Assembly (NCBI RefSeq): GCF_030272615.1
Contig: NC_081409.1
Coordinates: 911,796,340-911,860,339 of the forward strand
Length of the DNA: 64,000 nt
Direction of reading: 5' to 3'
DNA from: Cryptomeria japonica
Taxonomy: Eukaryota; Streptophyta; Pinopsida; Cupressales; Cupressaceae
A program made the position numbers and the translations under genes. The notes under the pieces were generated by a model that ran no database searches, was not told the origin of the DNA, and worked only from the letters and a program-made list of their open reading frames with translations. Shown one piece after another: positions 45,060-55,432 of the stretch (position 1 is its first letter; the number at the start of each line of letters is the position of its first letter).

Positions 45060-45453
45060 AATCGCCAATAAAATATTTATTTTTTCATAAATAACGAAAG
45101 ATTAGCCAATAAAATTAAACAATTTTCAAATGATAGATAAAATTTCCCAATACAATTAAATAATTTTTCCTTCGCAGTAAAACTTTTCTCCCATACACAT
45201 ATTTTTTCATTTAAATGCAAAACATTCACCTCATACATTATATATTTTCCCCCACAATAATGAATTATTCGCCAGGATTTTATGGAATTTTCATACATTT
45301 AAAAAAAAATGCCAAAACAAATTAATTTTTTTACATAATTTGAAAAAATAATTCACCATCAACATGAAATTCTCCCCCGAAAAATAATTTTGGATTCACC
45401 AGGATTTAACACTTTTTCCCAAGGGGGGGGGGGGGTTCTTAAAGTTATCCCTA
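45060..45453 (-). repeat. hAT 3' subterminal repeats and terminus
   Basis: Plus-strand words attcacc (45224, 45351, 45394) and attcgcc (45267) are the inverse of GGTGAAT/GGCGAAT at the left end. The terminus itself is ...ttcttaaagttatccctA at 45453, with a 14-G tract just inside (45423-45435). The terminal base is A where the left end predicts G. Confidence 0.72.
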
Positions 45454-47110
45454 CTCTTAATACAAGGCTTCACAAAAAGGAAAGAGTAAATCTAATGATG
45501 TGTGAGGATCCAAAGGATATCAAACAGGTCACTAAACGAACTAATGATATTGCAGCTAAAGTCACCCTAGAAGTGGTAAAATCTTTGACTTCTCCTCCAG
45601 AGCAAGCAAATAATCACTTGTGTGTTGGTGAAACTAGTGGGGGTATTCCTATATCAAGAATAGAAGAAAAATGAAATGAATACAATGTTCAACCAACAGT
45701 TGTTCCGGTTAGCAAAGTTCACCCTGAACAACCATTTTCTACAACGGAATAATCAAGAGATGAAGTAGAACAGTAGAATGACAATATTTTGGAAAATGCT
45801 CATGATCATACATTTGATCATGTTATAAATGAAGTCCTAGAATCACTAGTAGAAACCTATAAATATTCAAGAATAGACAAGGATATTGATATTGGCACAA
45901 TACAGAATGATCCAGCCAAGAGTGTTGATCAGAAAGAGGATTAATTATGCAAAGAGATGGAAGATACACATATTGTGTTGGACTCAACAAAATTGAAAAT
46001 GGTTATTGAACCAAATATCTCATCTCAGGTATTGCAGGTACCAGTTTCTCAAGGAATATTGGACTTGGGGAAAGTTTCCCCATGAAAAATGCTTGAGTTG
46101 ATTAGTGTATTACATTTTGTAGCTACTAAGAAGAACTATGTGTCTCAAAGACTGGTAGAAGACATGTTGAAGTTTCTCCATGAGAAGATTTCTGATATAC
46201 AAATTGGCACAATACATAATGATCCAGACAAGAGTGTTGATCAAAAAGAGGATTCATTATACAAAGAGGTTGAATATATACATATTGTGTTGGACTCAAC
46301 AAAATTGAAAAATGGTTATTAAACCAAAGATCTCATATAAGGTACTGTAGGTACCAATTTCCCAAGGAATATTGGACTTGGGGAAAGTTTCCCCTCGAAA
46401 AATGCATGAGTTGATCAATGTATTACATTTTGTAGCTTCTAAGAAGAACTATGTGTCTTGGAGCCTTGTAGAGGACATGTTGAAGTTTCTCCATGAAAAT
46501 CTTGAATGGATATACAAATTCGTGATTCTTTTTCTAGTGAGGATAAGCTTCGGTTGTCTTTCAAATATTTGAAAGGTAAAGCTTCATGCCTTGAATTGGA
46601 AATTTCAAAGACTTTGGAAAAGAGTCTTTCAAGAAATCGACTAACTTAGTCAAGGAATAGGTATGCAGAAGCACACAATTGTCTAAAAGACTGTATTGTT
46701 AAGTTTGAGTAGAGTGTGGACAGTGCAATTCAAGTTTATAGCTTTTACCACAAATGGCCCGAATCCACTAGTTTGATACAAAAGGAGATCGATACTATTG
46801 AAGTAAAAATTTAAGAGTCACCCAAGTCTATTGATCTAAAGAACAATGAAGACTCTAATGGAATATTGGAGATTCAAGAACTTTACAAGAGACTGAATGA
46901 ATTGGTTAATCAAAGGGAACTTGTGAAGAAAGAGTTTTATAGATTACAAGACATTTTGGACATACATCTCATTGGTATGGTGAAAATTCTAAAAGACTCA
47001 TATAAGTTGAGTGCATCTATGTTAGTTCCAGCAGACTGCAATATTGTCGAGCAATTCCTTTTTTAGATTGAAAGTCAGATCAAGGTGTTGCAGAGGTGTG
47101 GAGGTATCAT
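45454..47110 (+). pseudogene. Host ORF of unknown function, piece 3
   Basis: Begins with the right CTCTTAAT duplication and continues the frame of piece 2 (TRLHKKERVNLMMCEDPK). The protein is acidic, Lys/Glu rich and repetitive, ending with a clear helical stretch (ELYKRLNELVNQRELVKKEF, then LADCN-type VPADCNIVEQFLF, about 46866-47066). A 312-bp direct duplication lies inside. Several stops (45672, 45750, 45943, 46083, 46320) break it. I do not recognise it. Because a purine tract and LTR follow downstream, it may be an accessory ORF of a retroelement. Confidence 0.6.
45891..46500 (+). repeat. 312-bp direct tandem duplication in the host ORF
   Basis: attggcacaatacagaatga at 45891 recurs as attggcacaatacataatga at 46203. 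The two units stay alignable to about 46195 and 46500 (ggaatattggacttgggga; agaagaactatgtgtct). The length, 312, is a multiple of three, so the duplication kept the reading frame when it formed. Confidence 0.93.
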
Positions 47111-48690
47111 TTAACATGGAAGGAATTCCATTTGGGTCCATTTGTGGTTTGCATTCATTACCTTTCTTACCAATTTCACCAATTTGCCTAGAAATAGGGC
47201 TACAAGGAATGAGCCCCTATTAGGCCTCCAAAATCCGGTTTCTGAGGGTTTAGAGGAAAACGGTCTAAAATACCCTACAACAAGGTTTGTTTTTATTCAA
47301 ACACTCACCTATCCCCAAGTGATTTTGGTGGTTTTGGTTTCCCAACTTGCCGTACAATGCCCTAACCCAAAAATGAGGGTTTGCTAGGGTTTCTAAGCCT
47401 TTAACCGGCAGTGACTGGTCAAGTTTGTGAAATGGGAATCAAAGGGTCTTTTCAAGGCTTCTCCTTGCAATGGAAACTTTTTATTGACTTAATGGACCTC
47501 TCCAAATGATTTGGTTGTGGTTTTGTGTTCACCTCTGCACTATGCACTCATATTTCACCTTGTCTTCTCTAGCCGGGTTGCTCCTGGACTCGCCTAGAAC
47601 AAGGTGGTAGCCATTTCAAACACCACTTCTAGAACTCATCCCTACATATGTACACTATAAAAGTGGTTTCCTTCCATTTCCCAATAGGCCATGATGGTAT
47701 CACCGAGGGATTTTATGGGGCAACCATTTTACACAAAATTGCTATTTACAAGCCAAAACTAGCTGATTGAAAATAAAACAATGAAAACAACAACACACAC
47801 TAAATAAAAATCTTGAAATGAATCAAATGACTCTGAAACACACCAAAGAAACTCAATCCATAATTGGATCAATGGATTGAATCCATTTGTATTCATATTG
47901 TAAGAAAAATAATCCAAAAACAGTGATAACAGTCCAAAAATGAGTAGTTTTGAATTGTCAATCATACAAAAGAAAACTTCCAACCTTGGTAACCATGCAA
48001 GAGGACATTTTTATAGTCTTCCCCACATGTGGAGGCATTATAGGGCATTGTGCTATCCCTAACTCCATGGCTAAGCTCCTTAAGGGCAAAAGTTGTCATG
48101 ACAACTTTTCACTTTTTGCTTTGTGAACCTATGAAACCTATTTCAAGTCATTTCTCATGACTTTTTAAGCATTCCTAAGACCATTCTAAACCTCTCTAAT
48201 GATTATACCAATTTATGCCACTTTTGACCATCAAGAAGTTCAATTTCCTACTCAAACTACTACCTATGCACAAAATGTAAACCTAGGAAGAAAACTAACT
48301 CAACTAGGCCTACACTTGACTCAAAACAAACATCACACTCACTCTTTGGACCCTCCTGGAATCCTTATCAGGAACCTGACTTGGCTAAGGTCAGTACAGG
48401 CCAAAATTGTGAAAGGACTATAAGCCTAAGTCCTAAGTGCTCCTGCACCAGGGTTGAACTCTCTGGTTGAGTGTGAAAGGGAGTGGGAAAACAAGGTCTC
48501 CAAAGAAAGAGAATGGAACTCACAAAAAAACAAGAGCTTATCCTATCCTAAGGACCTTAGGAAGGTCAGAGAGGGTAATTCTTGCAGACCCTTGGAGGGT
48601 GTGAGGTGTAGAACCATTGGATGGTTCTTGTGTAGCTTGGAGGAGATACCTAGACAAGGTAGCACAAATAGGTGACTGTCGATCCACTCT
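47111..48690. other. Unassigned, repeat-like sequence
   Basis: It separates host piece 3 from the purine tract and LTR. There are no coding domains; frames up to 87 codons look random. Composition resembles an LTR or non-coding retroelement sequence, but I could not find matching terminal bases and duplications. Confidence 0.5.
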
Positions 48691-48723
48691 ACATCATGCA
48701 CCCCTTTTTTTGTCATTACTGTC

Positions 48724-49767
48724 AAAAAGGGAGAGATTTTGGAAGAACGTTTTGGTTTTGTATTTTGTTGGCACAATGTTTCCATCAATGACAAATGGGG
48801 ACATTGTTACAATATGCCCCTTTGGCTTATCATTGATGTCAACCCCTCTTGACCGATGGTTGTTTGGTGCTCCTTCTTAGTTTGGTTAGTGAACAGATCT
48901 TGTATAGTCAGCTTCTGAATATTCATGTTTTATCTTAAGTGGCCCAAAAGATTGAATAAATATATCTTGATAGCTTTCTAGGGTATATGGTAATCACTTT
49001 TTGGTCCAAATCAAGGGATAACAAATGGCTAATCACATTTGAGGATGTGGTAGTGTGTGAAACAAATTAATCTCTTGCAAAGGTTGGAGTCGACAATATA
49101 TATGTTTTTGTATGTTTCGCATTAACGAAATTGGGTGTTTTGGGTCTAATGCTTATGTACACGTTTCATGTCCCTCTAGCCGACTTCATAGTATACCTGT
49201 TATGATCGAGATGGTATAAGAAGGTCATACATGTTTTGTAATTGAATAGATATATGTGTGTGCAGATATGAGAAAGGTGAACAAAGTGAAGGTGGGATAG
49301 ATTAGGAGCAGATCAGAGATTCAAAGACTCGCCAAATGAATCAAAGAATGCTTTAACTGGAACTGTTATCAACATTTTATAGATGATCTTTCTATAGTTC
49401 AAATCATATTGTATATTGTATTGAACGGTTATCTATATCTTGCCCTGAAAAAGCGATCTTCAACTGTGAAAGTCATCTTTTGTATCTTGCCTAAGGTAGT
49501 GTGCCTTAGTCTACAAGTCTGGAGTAGTAAGCTCTTTGGCCAGTGGCCACATTTTTGTAAACAATAAATATACATATTGTGAGTTTGATTCTCACCATGG
49601 TTTTTACCACTTTAGGTTTTCCACATAAAATTTTGGTGTTATTGTGTGGATGTCTTTATGATTACTATTATTACTTTCAATGGATGAATGATGAATTACT
49701 TTAATTTGGTAGTATTTTGTTTGTGTTAATTTATCCCCCCTCTTAGCATTCTGGTAAGTGTTTACCA
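48724..49767 (+). repeat. Polypurine tract and Copia-type 3' LTR
   Basis: aaaaagggagagatt (48724-48738) is a typical priming tract. The LTR that follows (from about 48737, TTTTGGAAG where relatives have TGTTGG) has family landmarks: catcaatgacaaatgg, tctcaccatggtttttacca, ttttccacataaaattttgg and a short C-tract at 49736-49741. The end at 49767 is approximate. It should terminate the element that contains the host ORF or another element inserted beside it. Confidence 0.7.
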
Positions 49768-50208
49768 TAACTTTGCTCTAGTCACCTAGTTACCTAAGAG
49801 ATTTGACCATGACAGCAACAACTAAGAAAAACCAATAAACAACAGAACAACTATCTTGTGTGTCTTTGTTTTAAATTCTAAATTTATTATCATACCAATA
49901 ATTATTGTCATATTGACACCACTCCCACATAAACATAAGATAAATCCATAATCATAAGATATGTAACTTATATCTCCTTTGTATTCCATCCTTACTAGCC
50001 TTCAACAAAATTAGAACTAATCAATAGAGGATTTTCCTTTGTTTCACTCATATCATATGAACAATTGGACACAATGGTGTTGACACAATTGCTCTTTCTT
50101 GGAATTTCATCATATATGATTGCATTTTGTAATTAACTAGAGAAATTAGTAGTTCCTTGACCTAGATCTAGGCTCAAGAGATGGTTCTAAACATAAGACA
50201 AACCCCTT
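49768..50208. other. Intervening sequence, no feature seen
   Basis: Unique-looking AT-rich sequence between two LTRs. Only short random frames. Confidence 0.6.
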
Positions 50209-50213
50209 GTAAC

Positions 50214-51432
50214 TGTTGGAAACCAAGAACACTGAGAGCGGGGGGGTGAATCAGTGTTCTGCCAGAATGGAGAAATTTAACCTTATTAATACAATAATTC
50301 AAAAAGCGGTAAACATAAAAGCATATAAGAATAAACAATAATGTAACCACAAAGATGAACACCATAACACCATAGATTTATATGTGGAAAATCTCAAAGA
50401 GGAAAAACCACGGTGGGATTGGAGACCCACAATATCTATCCACTGATCAGATGAATAAATATTACAATAAGGGGCCTGCACATGCAAGAAGGCTAACAGT
50501 CTAGAGAACATTGCTCATCACAAAAGGAGTCTCACTGACTACATAAAACATCGGACAAAAATCCAAAATGAAGATTGAATTGTAAGTATAGCATCTTTCA
50601 TGCCTAAGTATAGTTCCGGTTAAGCTCAATACCGCAGGCCTAAAACCTCTTCCACAATCCCAGTTCGATCACCAATGATCGACCAAATCCTCTGCCTGAA
50701 TGATTATTACATTATTCGCTCGCATACAATATCCCATATATCCTCATATGATCTACAATGAGATCTTACATCATATGTATACCAACCTGCGACCTAAAAA
50801 ATTAGGTCAACCATCTAAAAGATAATACAATAAATTCATAACTTAAACCCATAATCAAATGATCAACCAAATCGGCTTAGGCCGAAAATAATGTAAACCA
50901 ATCCTTAAATCCCACTGGTAACACATCAGAAACTTCCTCCAACACGTTACATAAACCGGTCCATAATCTAGATAATACTGGGACCCAATTTAGTTCCACA
51001 CATGCTAAAGCAATGATCCCAATCAACCAAGTCTCGAACACGGTCACCATCAGCATTCCAAATCTCTACTAGAAGCCACACCAACACCACTTACGCATAT
51101 CATCAAATATCTTCAACAATGCTCTGTTGGTGAAACCCTTGCCAGAACAACAAACCAAGCTTACCAGCATACAGGATAGCATCTGATCACCAGATCAAAA
51201 CCAACTGATTGAGCATGAATCTGAGTAGCATGAATAAGCCAATTCCATAACCCAAACATACTGGAGCATACCGGATCATCATGATCTAATCCAACCAGAA
51301 ACCAATCATCCTATTGAGACCATCCAGATATCGGTAAACAACCAAAGCAGCTAGCACAACCGGTGTTGTCAGTGTTGCCATCAATGACAAACATCAATGC
51401 AACACATAATCAATTCCTCCAAATTGTCAACT
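50214..51432 (-). mobile_element. Solo Copia LTR
   Basis: Plus strand starts TGTTGGAAACC at 50214 and ends ccaaattgtcaact at 51432, 1219 bp, flanked by GTAAC (50209-50213 and 51433-51437). Reversed, it matches the LTR at 34344-35557 in order and length. The final base is T where CA is expected, a point change in the terminus. A G-tract (50238-50245) marks its 3' end. Confidence 0.92.
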
Positions 51433-51437
51433 GTAAC

Positions 51438-52947
51438 CTCTACGTTGTAGATGCTACCCCTAATATATACAATGGACAAATCAAGTTTAAAACATATGAC
51501 CATTGTATTTATCTTTTAATAGCTCAAATATTTAATCTATGCCCAAAACCCTATAATATTTTATTCAAGTAAAATACTTGTAATAATCTCACATTTCCAT
51601 CATAAAAGACATTGCCATTTCTATTTTTACTTATTTTAAAGATAGCTATACCTTTCCATCACAACACATGCCTCAAATTATGATGATCCAAGCCCTTCAT
51701 TAAATTATTTTATCCTCTACCATATTCAATGTATGCAAAAATAATAAAGATGTAAAAGACGTCTAATATTACTTCTATTCATCTAACACAAACATATAGT
51801 GACAACTTTGTTTCTTTTCTAGTTTTATAACTATATTTATGAAAATTTTACAAATAATAATATTAATTACAATTTCCCACACAACTTTTGAACGATGCTC
51901 TTCATAAACAAACAGTATAAAATAATAAACAATGCATGTGCTTTATAAATATAAAAGGAGTCACTGAATCTAAATGAAATTTGCAACCAAGGATGACTTA
52001 ATCAATGTACAAAAGTCATAACAATATAAAAAATATTGTATGTGAGTGAATAATGTAATGTATTATAGCTGATTTGGTGGAGTGATGAGTCAAGTCAAGA
52101 TAAATTTGTTTAGCATTTGAACCATTCAAAATACAAGCCCTTTTATATATTGTTTTGAGAATTTATTTTAAATTAATATGATGCAGAGAGTTGATAAGAT
52201 AGTTAAATATATTTGTTGCTATGCTATTTGGTGGGCCCAAATTGTCTATTTGTAGGGAGCAAAAATAAATTTAATTGAATGAAAGCTATGGGGATTTGAG
52301 CTTGGTTTGTAGTGCATGGAATTCATGTGTGGGGCAATCTTTGAATGATGTTTGTATTTTAAGATTCTCTATATGTAGGAGCAATGGTCAACCCTTATTT
52401 AGTAGTAATTATTTTAATATTGGCTATTGTAGAAAATAAAACAAATCGTACATGGATATTTAGAATTTTAATAGATTATAATAAATTAATTTATGTATTA
52501 TATTTAAATTCTGATAAATTTATAGCTGATTAGACATGAAAATGGAATGAAAAAATTCAAACTAAGTGGGTATCTTGATATAGATTGAGAGGAGATGATT
52601 TTGACCATGATAGTCTCACAATAATGTGTCTTTTTTTTGGGACAACTTGATTTTTATTTAAAATCACATATTTAAAAAAAAAATTAAATTAATGACTTAA
52701 GTCTAGAGGATTCCATCTAAAAAAATCTTGTTGAAAGGGGTTAGATCAAACACCCTTGGATAGAACCCCTCTAGGTTTAAACCAAATAGTCAATAAAGTT
52801 TCCTTAACACCTATCAAAATGATTAAAAAAATAAAATAAAAATTGCTTCACATGTTAGTGGATCAAATGAAATTGTTTGAAAATACAATTTTGTTTTATA
52901 TGTATGTACACACACATTTATATGTACATATCATATCTATGTACACA

Positions 52948-52950
<3 letters not shown>
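51438..52950. other. AT-rich gap without genes
   Basis: No open frame with domain content, no terminal repeats noticed. Ends in a short atgtacacacac run before the GT microsatellite. Confidence 0.65.
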
Positions 52951-53035
<85 letters not shown>

Positions 53036-53048
53036 TGTGTGTGTGTGT
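52951..53048. repeat. (GT)n microsatellite
   Basis: About 98 bases of GT repeats with one GCGC interruption near 53031. It directly abuts the 5' LTR of Copia element B at 53051. Confidence 0.98.
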
Positions 53049-53050
53049 AT

Positions 53051-54298
53051 TGTTGGATATTGTTGAGAAGTTTGCTGAAAAAATGTTTTATCATTGATGT
53101 CAACATATTCCTTTGTGTGTTTCAGTGTTGCAATCAGATTAAGTAAGTTGGTTTGGCCAGTGTGTATCAGATGAGTTGCTATATATTAAAGGGTTTTGAG
53201 ATAAGTATCTCTAGTTGATTCAATAGAAGTTTCAATGGTCTGCATGAAGATTTGATCGAGATCCGGTATTGCGATTGGTTGTTTAGTTGTTTGTGTTGTT
53301 CAGTGTTTTGGATTTTGCTCTGCATTGCTCCAGGATTGCAATATCTTTGTTTGCAAATTTGGCAGGGTATTTGGGACATTCTGGTGTGTCCTCAATTCGG
53401 ATGGTTCATGATTTGGATGTTCACAAGCATATTTTTTAGTTTGTCAGTTAGTTGAGTTAGTGTTCTTGAGGTTTCATATAATGATGATGAATATTCTAGT
53501 AAGTGGTGATTTTGCGGTTGTTGTTGTGGTAATTCATGATGCTTGTGGATGTTTCTAGATCATGTCCTTATTGTGTTGGTGGTCTACATTGATCATTGTG
53601 CGCTTTAATGCTATTTTTCTTGGTCCAATGGTGTTCTTCGTGTTATGCGACATTCATATTGATTGTGATGTGTTGCGAAAGTTTCAGGTGTAATTCTTGG
53701 AGGTGTTTTATGTTTGCGGTGGTGATTTGGGTCCAAACTATGTCTTAGCTGACATTGTTTTGGTCCTCATATGTTATTGTAGCGTGTGTGGTCATATTTT
53801 GTAATATGTATTGTGGGTTGAGCCAACCTTGAAATATAGGTTGATGATTTGTATAAAATGATGTAATTTTGCATTGCGGATGTATCTATGGAATCTACGA
53901 GTGTGTGAAAAGTGTGAATAAAGCTTTGATCTTTCAGTAGCAGAGGAGAAGAGTTGTAGAGCAGTATATGAGCTTAACCGGAATTGTAACCAGGCATTAG
54001 AAGATGTTATTCTATCATATCATGATCTTTCGAATGTAATCTGAATCTTTTTCTAAGACAACGAGTCTTCCCTAGGTAGTGAGATCTAGGTAGTGTGCTT
54101 GAATGCATGTGCATTCGCCATTGTAATATTTCATATACTTCTAGCAGGGTATCATCTTATTGTGGGTAGGTTCCCATTGTGGTTTTTCCCTTAACCGGGT
54201 TTTCCACGTCAAAGATCTTGGTGTTATGTGTGTTATTGATGTGGTGTTGATTTATGCTTTCATTAATAGTAATCAGATCTAAAATTAAATTTAAGTAA
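53051..54298 (+). repeat. 5' LTR of Copia B, left part
   Basis: Shows tatcattgatgtcaac near its start and accgggttttccacgtca late. Broken at 54298 by the Gypsy element; its last 61 bases, including attcaccccaccgtctcag, are at 62093-62153. Confidence 0.92.
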
Positions 54299-55417
54299 TG
54301 TAATGGAGGGAATTTACCAACTCAAGGATGATGCATCCTTGAGGACAAATTATCCTTTCGATTACCTCCGCGAATTGGCGTTAAGATGAGCCAGGGGATA
54401 ATAAAATTATGTAAGAAGTATCAAATACCCGAGAGGCGTCTCTGGATGGCTCTGCAAAGCCTCTATTCGAAGGATGAACGCGTGGGTCTAGGACACCAGC
54501 GCGACGCGCTGTCGTCTTGTATGGACAAAGGTACATAGTTTGTACACAAAGTTATAAGTGTGATTACGATGCAATAAGAGTACATAAAATAATGAAGCTA
54601 AACTAGTAAATGTGATATACGAAATAACCAAGATAAAATGCAAGGAGAAAAGGGAAGGAAATAGACAAAAAAAAAAGGTCCATTCTATGAAGCCTCCCGC
54701 AAGTTAATCTCCTCTTCGTGGCAGTGTACCTGCACACATGTAAGCAAGGAAAATGTTGGGGTTGTGTTTTGGAGCCTACCTAAGTCAGACCCCCGTTTTG
54801 GTGTTTCCACTTCCACGAACAACCCAAGAAGCCATAGGAATAATAAAGCGATCAAGATAATTAAAAACATGCAACAAGAGATTGGTAAAAGATATTGGAA
54901 AATGAAAGAGAGAGAGATCAAGGAAACTCCCCTTCCATGAATCATTGTTGGAAATGTTGGCATAGAGTGCTTGAAATGTTGCAACAATGGTGATGTTTGT
55001 AGAATACTATCCAAACATAACTTCCAAGAGCTTTAACCTGCAAAAGATCATCAACTTGGCAAGAGAATCCCCCTAAATGCCTTTTAAATTGATAGATAAA
55101 GGTTCTCGAAGGAAACCGGACGTCAATGGATGCATACAAAGGCACTATGATTCCTTCTGGGCATAGGCACAATGCTCAAACGGCCACCTACGGACTGCCA
55201 GATTTGCAGGATGCTAGTGCATTGCGCGGACGTCTTTGTGTCGCGCATGTGTCCCCGAAGGTGACAGGTTGGTGGAGTTGGTAATGCTTCGGCCAGAGCT
55301 GACATGGATGGTCTGAGTGGACAAAAGGACATGATGGAAAATCCTGACCTCTAATGGCATGGAGGAAAAGCGCCATTTGTCACATTAATTACAAGGGATA
55401 ATATTTTTTATATTACA
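54299..55417 (-). repeat. 3' LTR of the gag-only Gypsy element
   Basis: Plus strand TGTAATGGAGGG...ATATTACA. Aligns over its length with 60974-62087. The adjoining minus-strand purine tract aagtggaggcaaaa (about 55418-55432) is the expected second-strand primer site. Confidence 0.93.
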
Positions 55418-55432
55418 TTTTGCCTCCACTTT

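Larger units (their letters stand above)
26686..45453 (+). mobile_element. Large hAT-superfamily DNA transposon with nested insertions
   Basis: The ends are CAGGGTTTACTTTAGTGG at 26686 and, on the opposite strand from 45453, TAGGGATAACTTTAAG: 11 of the first 14 bases agree. An 8-bp duplication CTCTTAAT flanks it, and the host frame is continuous across the duplication. Subterminal GGTGAAT/GGCGAAT words point inward at both ends (26702-26760; 45224-45400). Inside are a hAT-like transposase, a second convergent gene, and small minus-strand ORFs. Removing the two clear solo LTRs still leaves about 16 kb (about 15 kb if the LTR-like piece near 39 kb is removed too), far longer than a typical hAT element of a few kb. 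Confidence 0.82.

Noticed and set aside
47095-48690. Another solo LTR inside the host ORF
   Set aside because: I tried several TG...CA and five-base duplication pairs (for example ATCAT) and none agreed with both ends.
52843-53146. ORFs across the GT repeat (Cys-Val runs)
   Set aside because: Created by the dinucleotide repeat; no other coding evidence.
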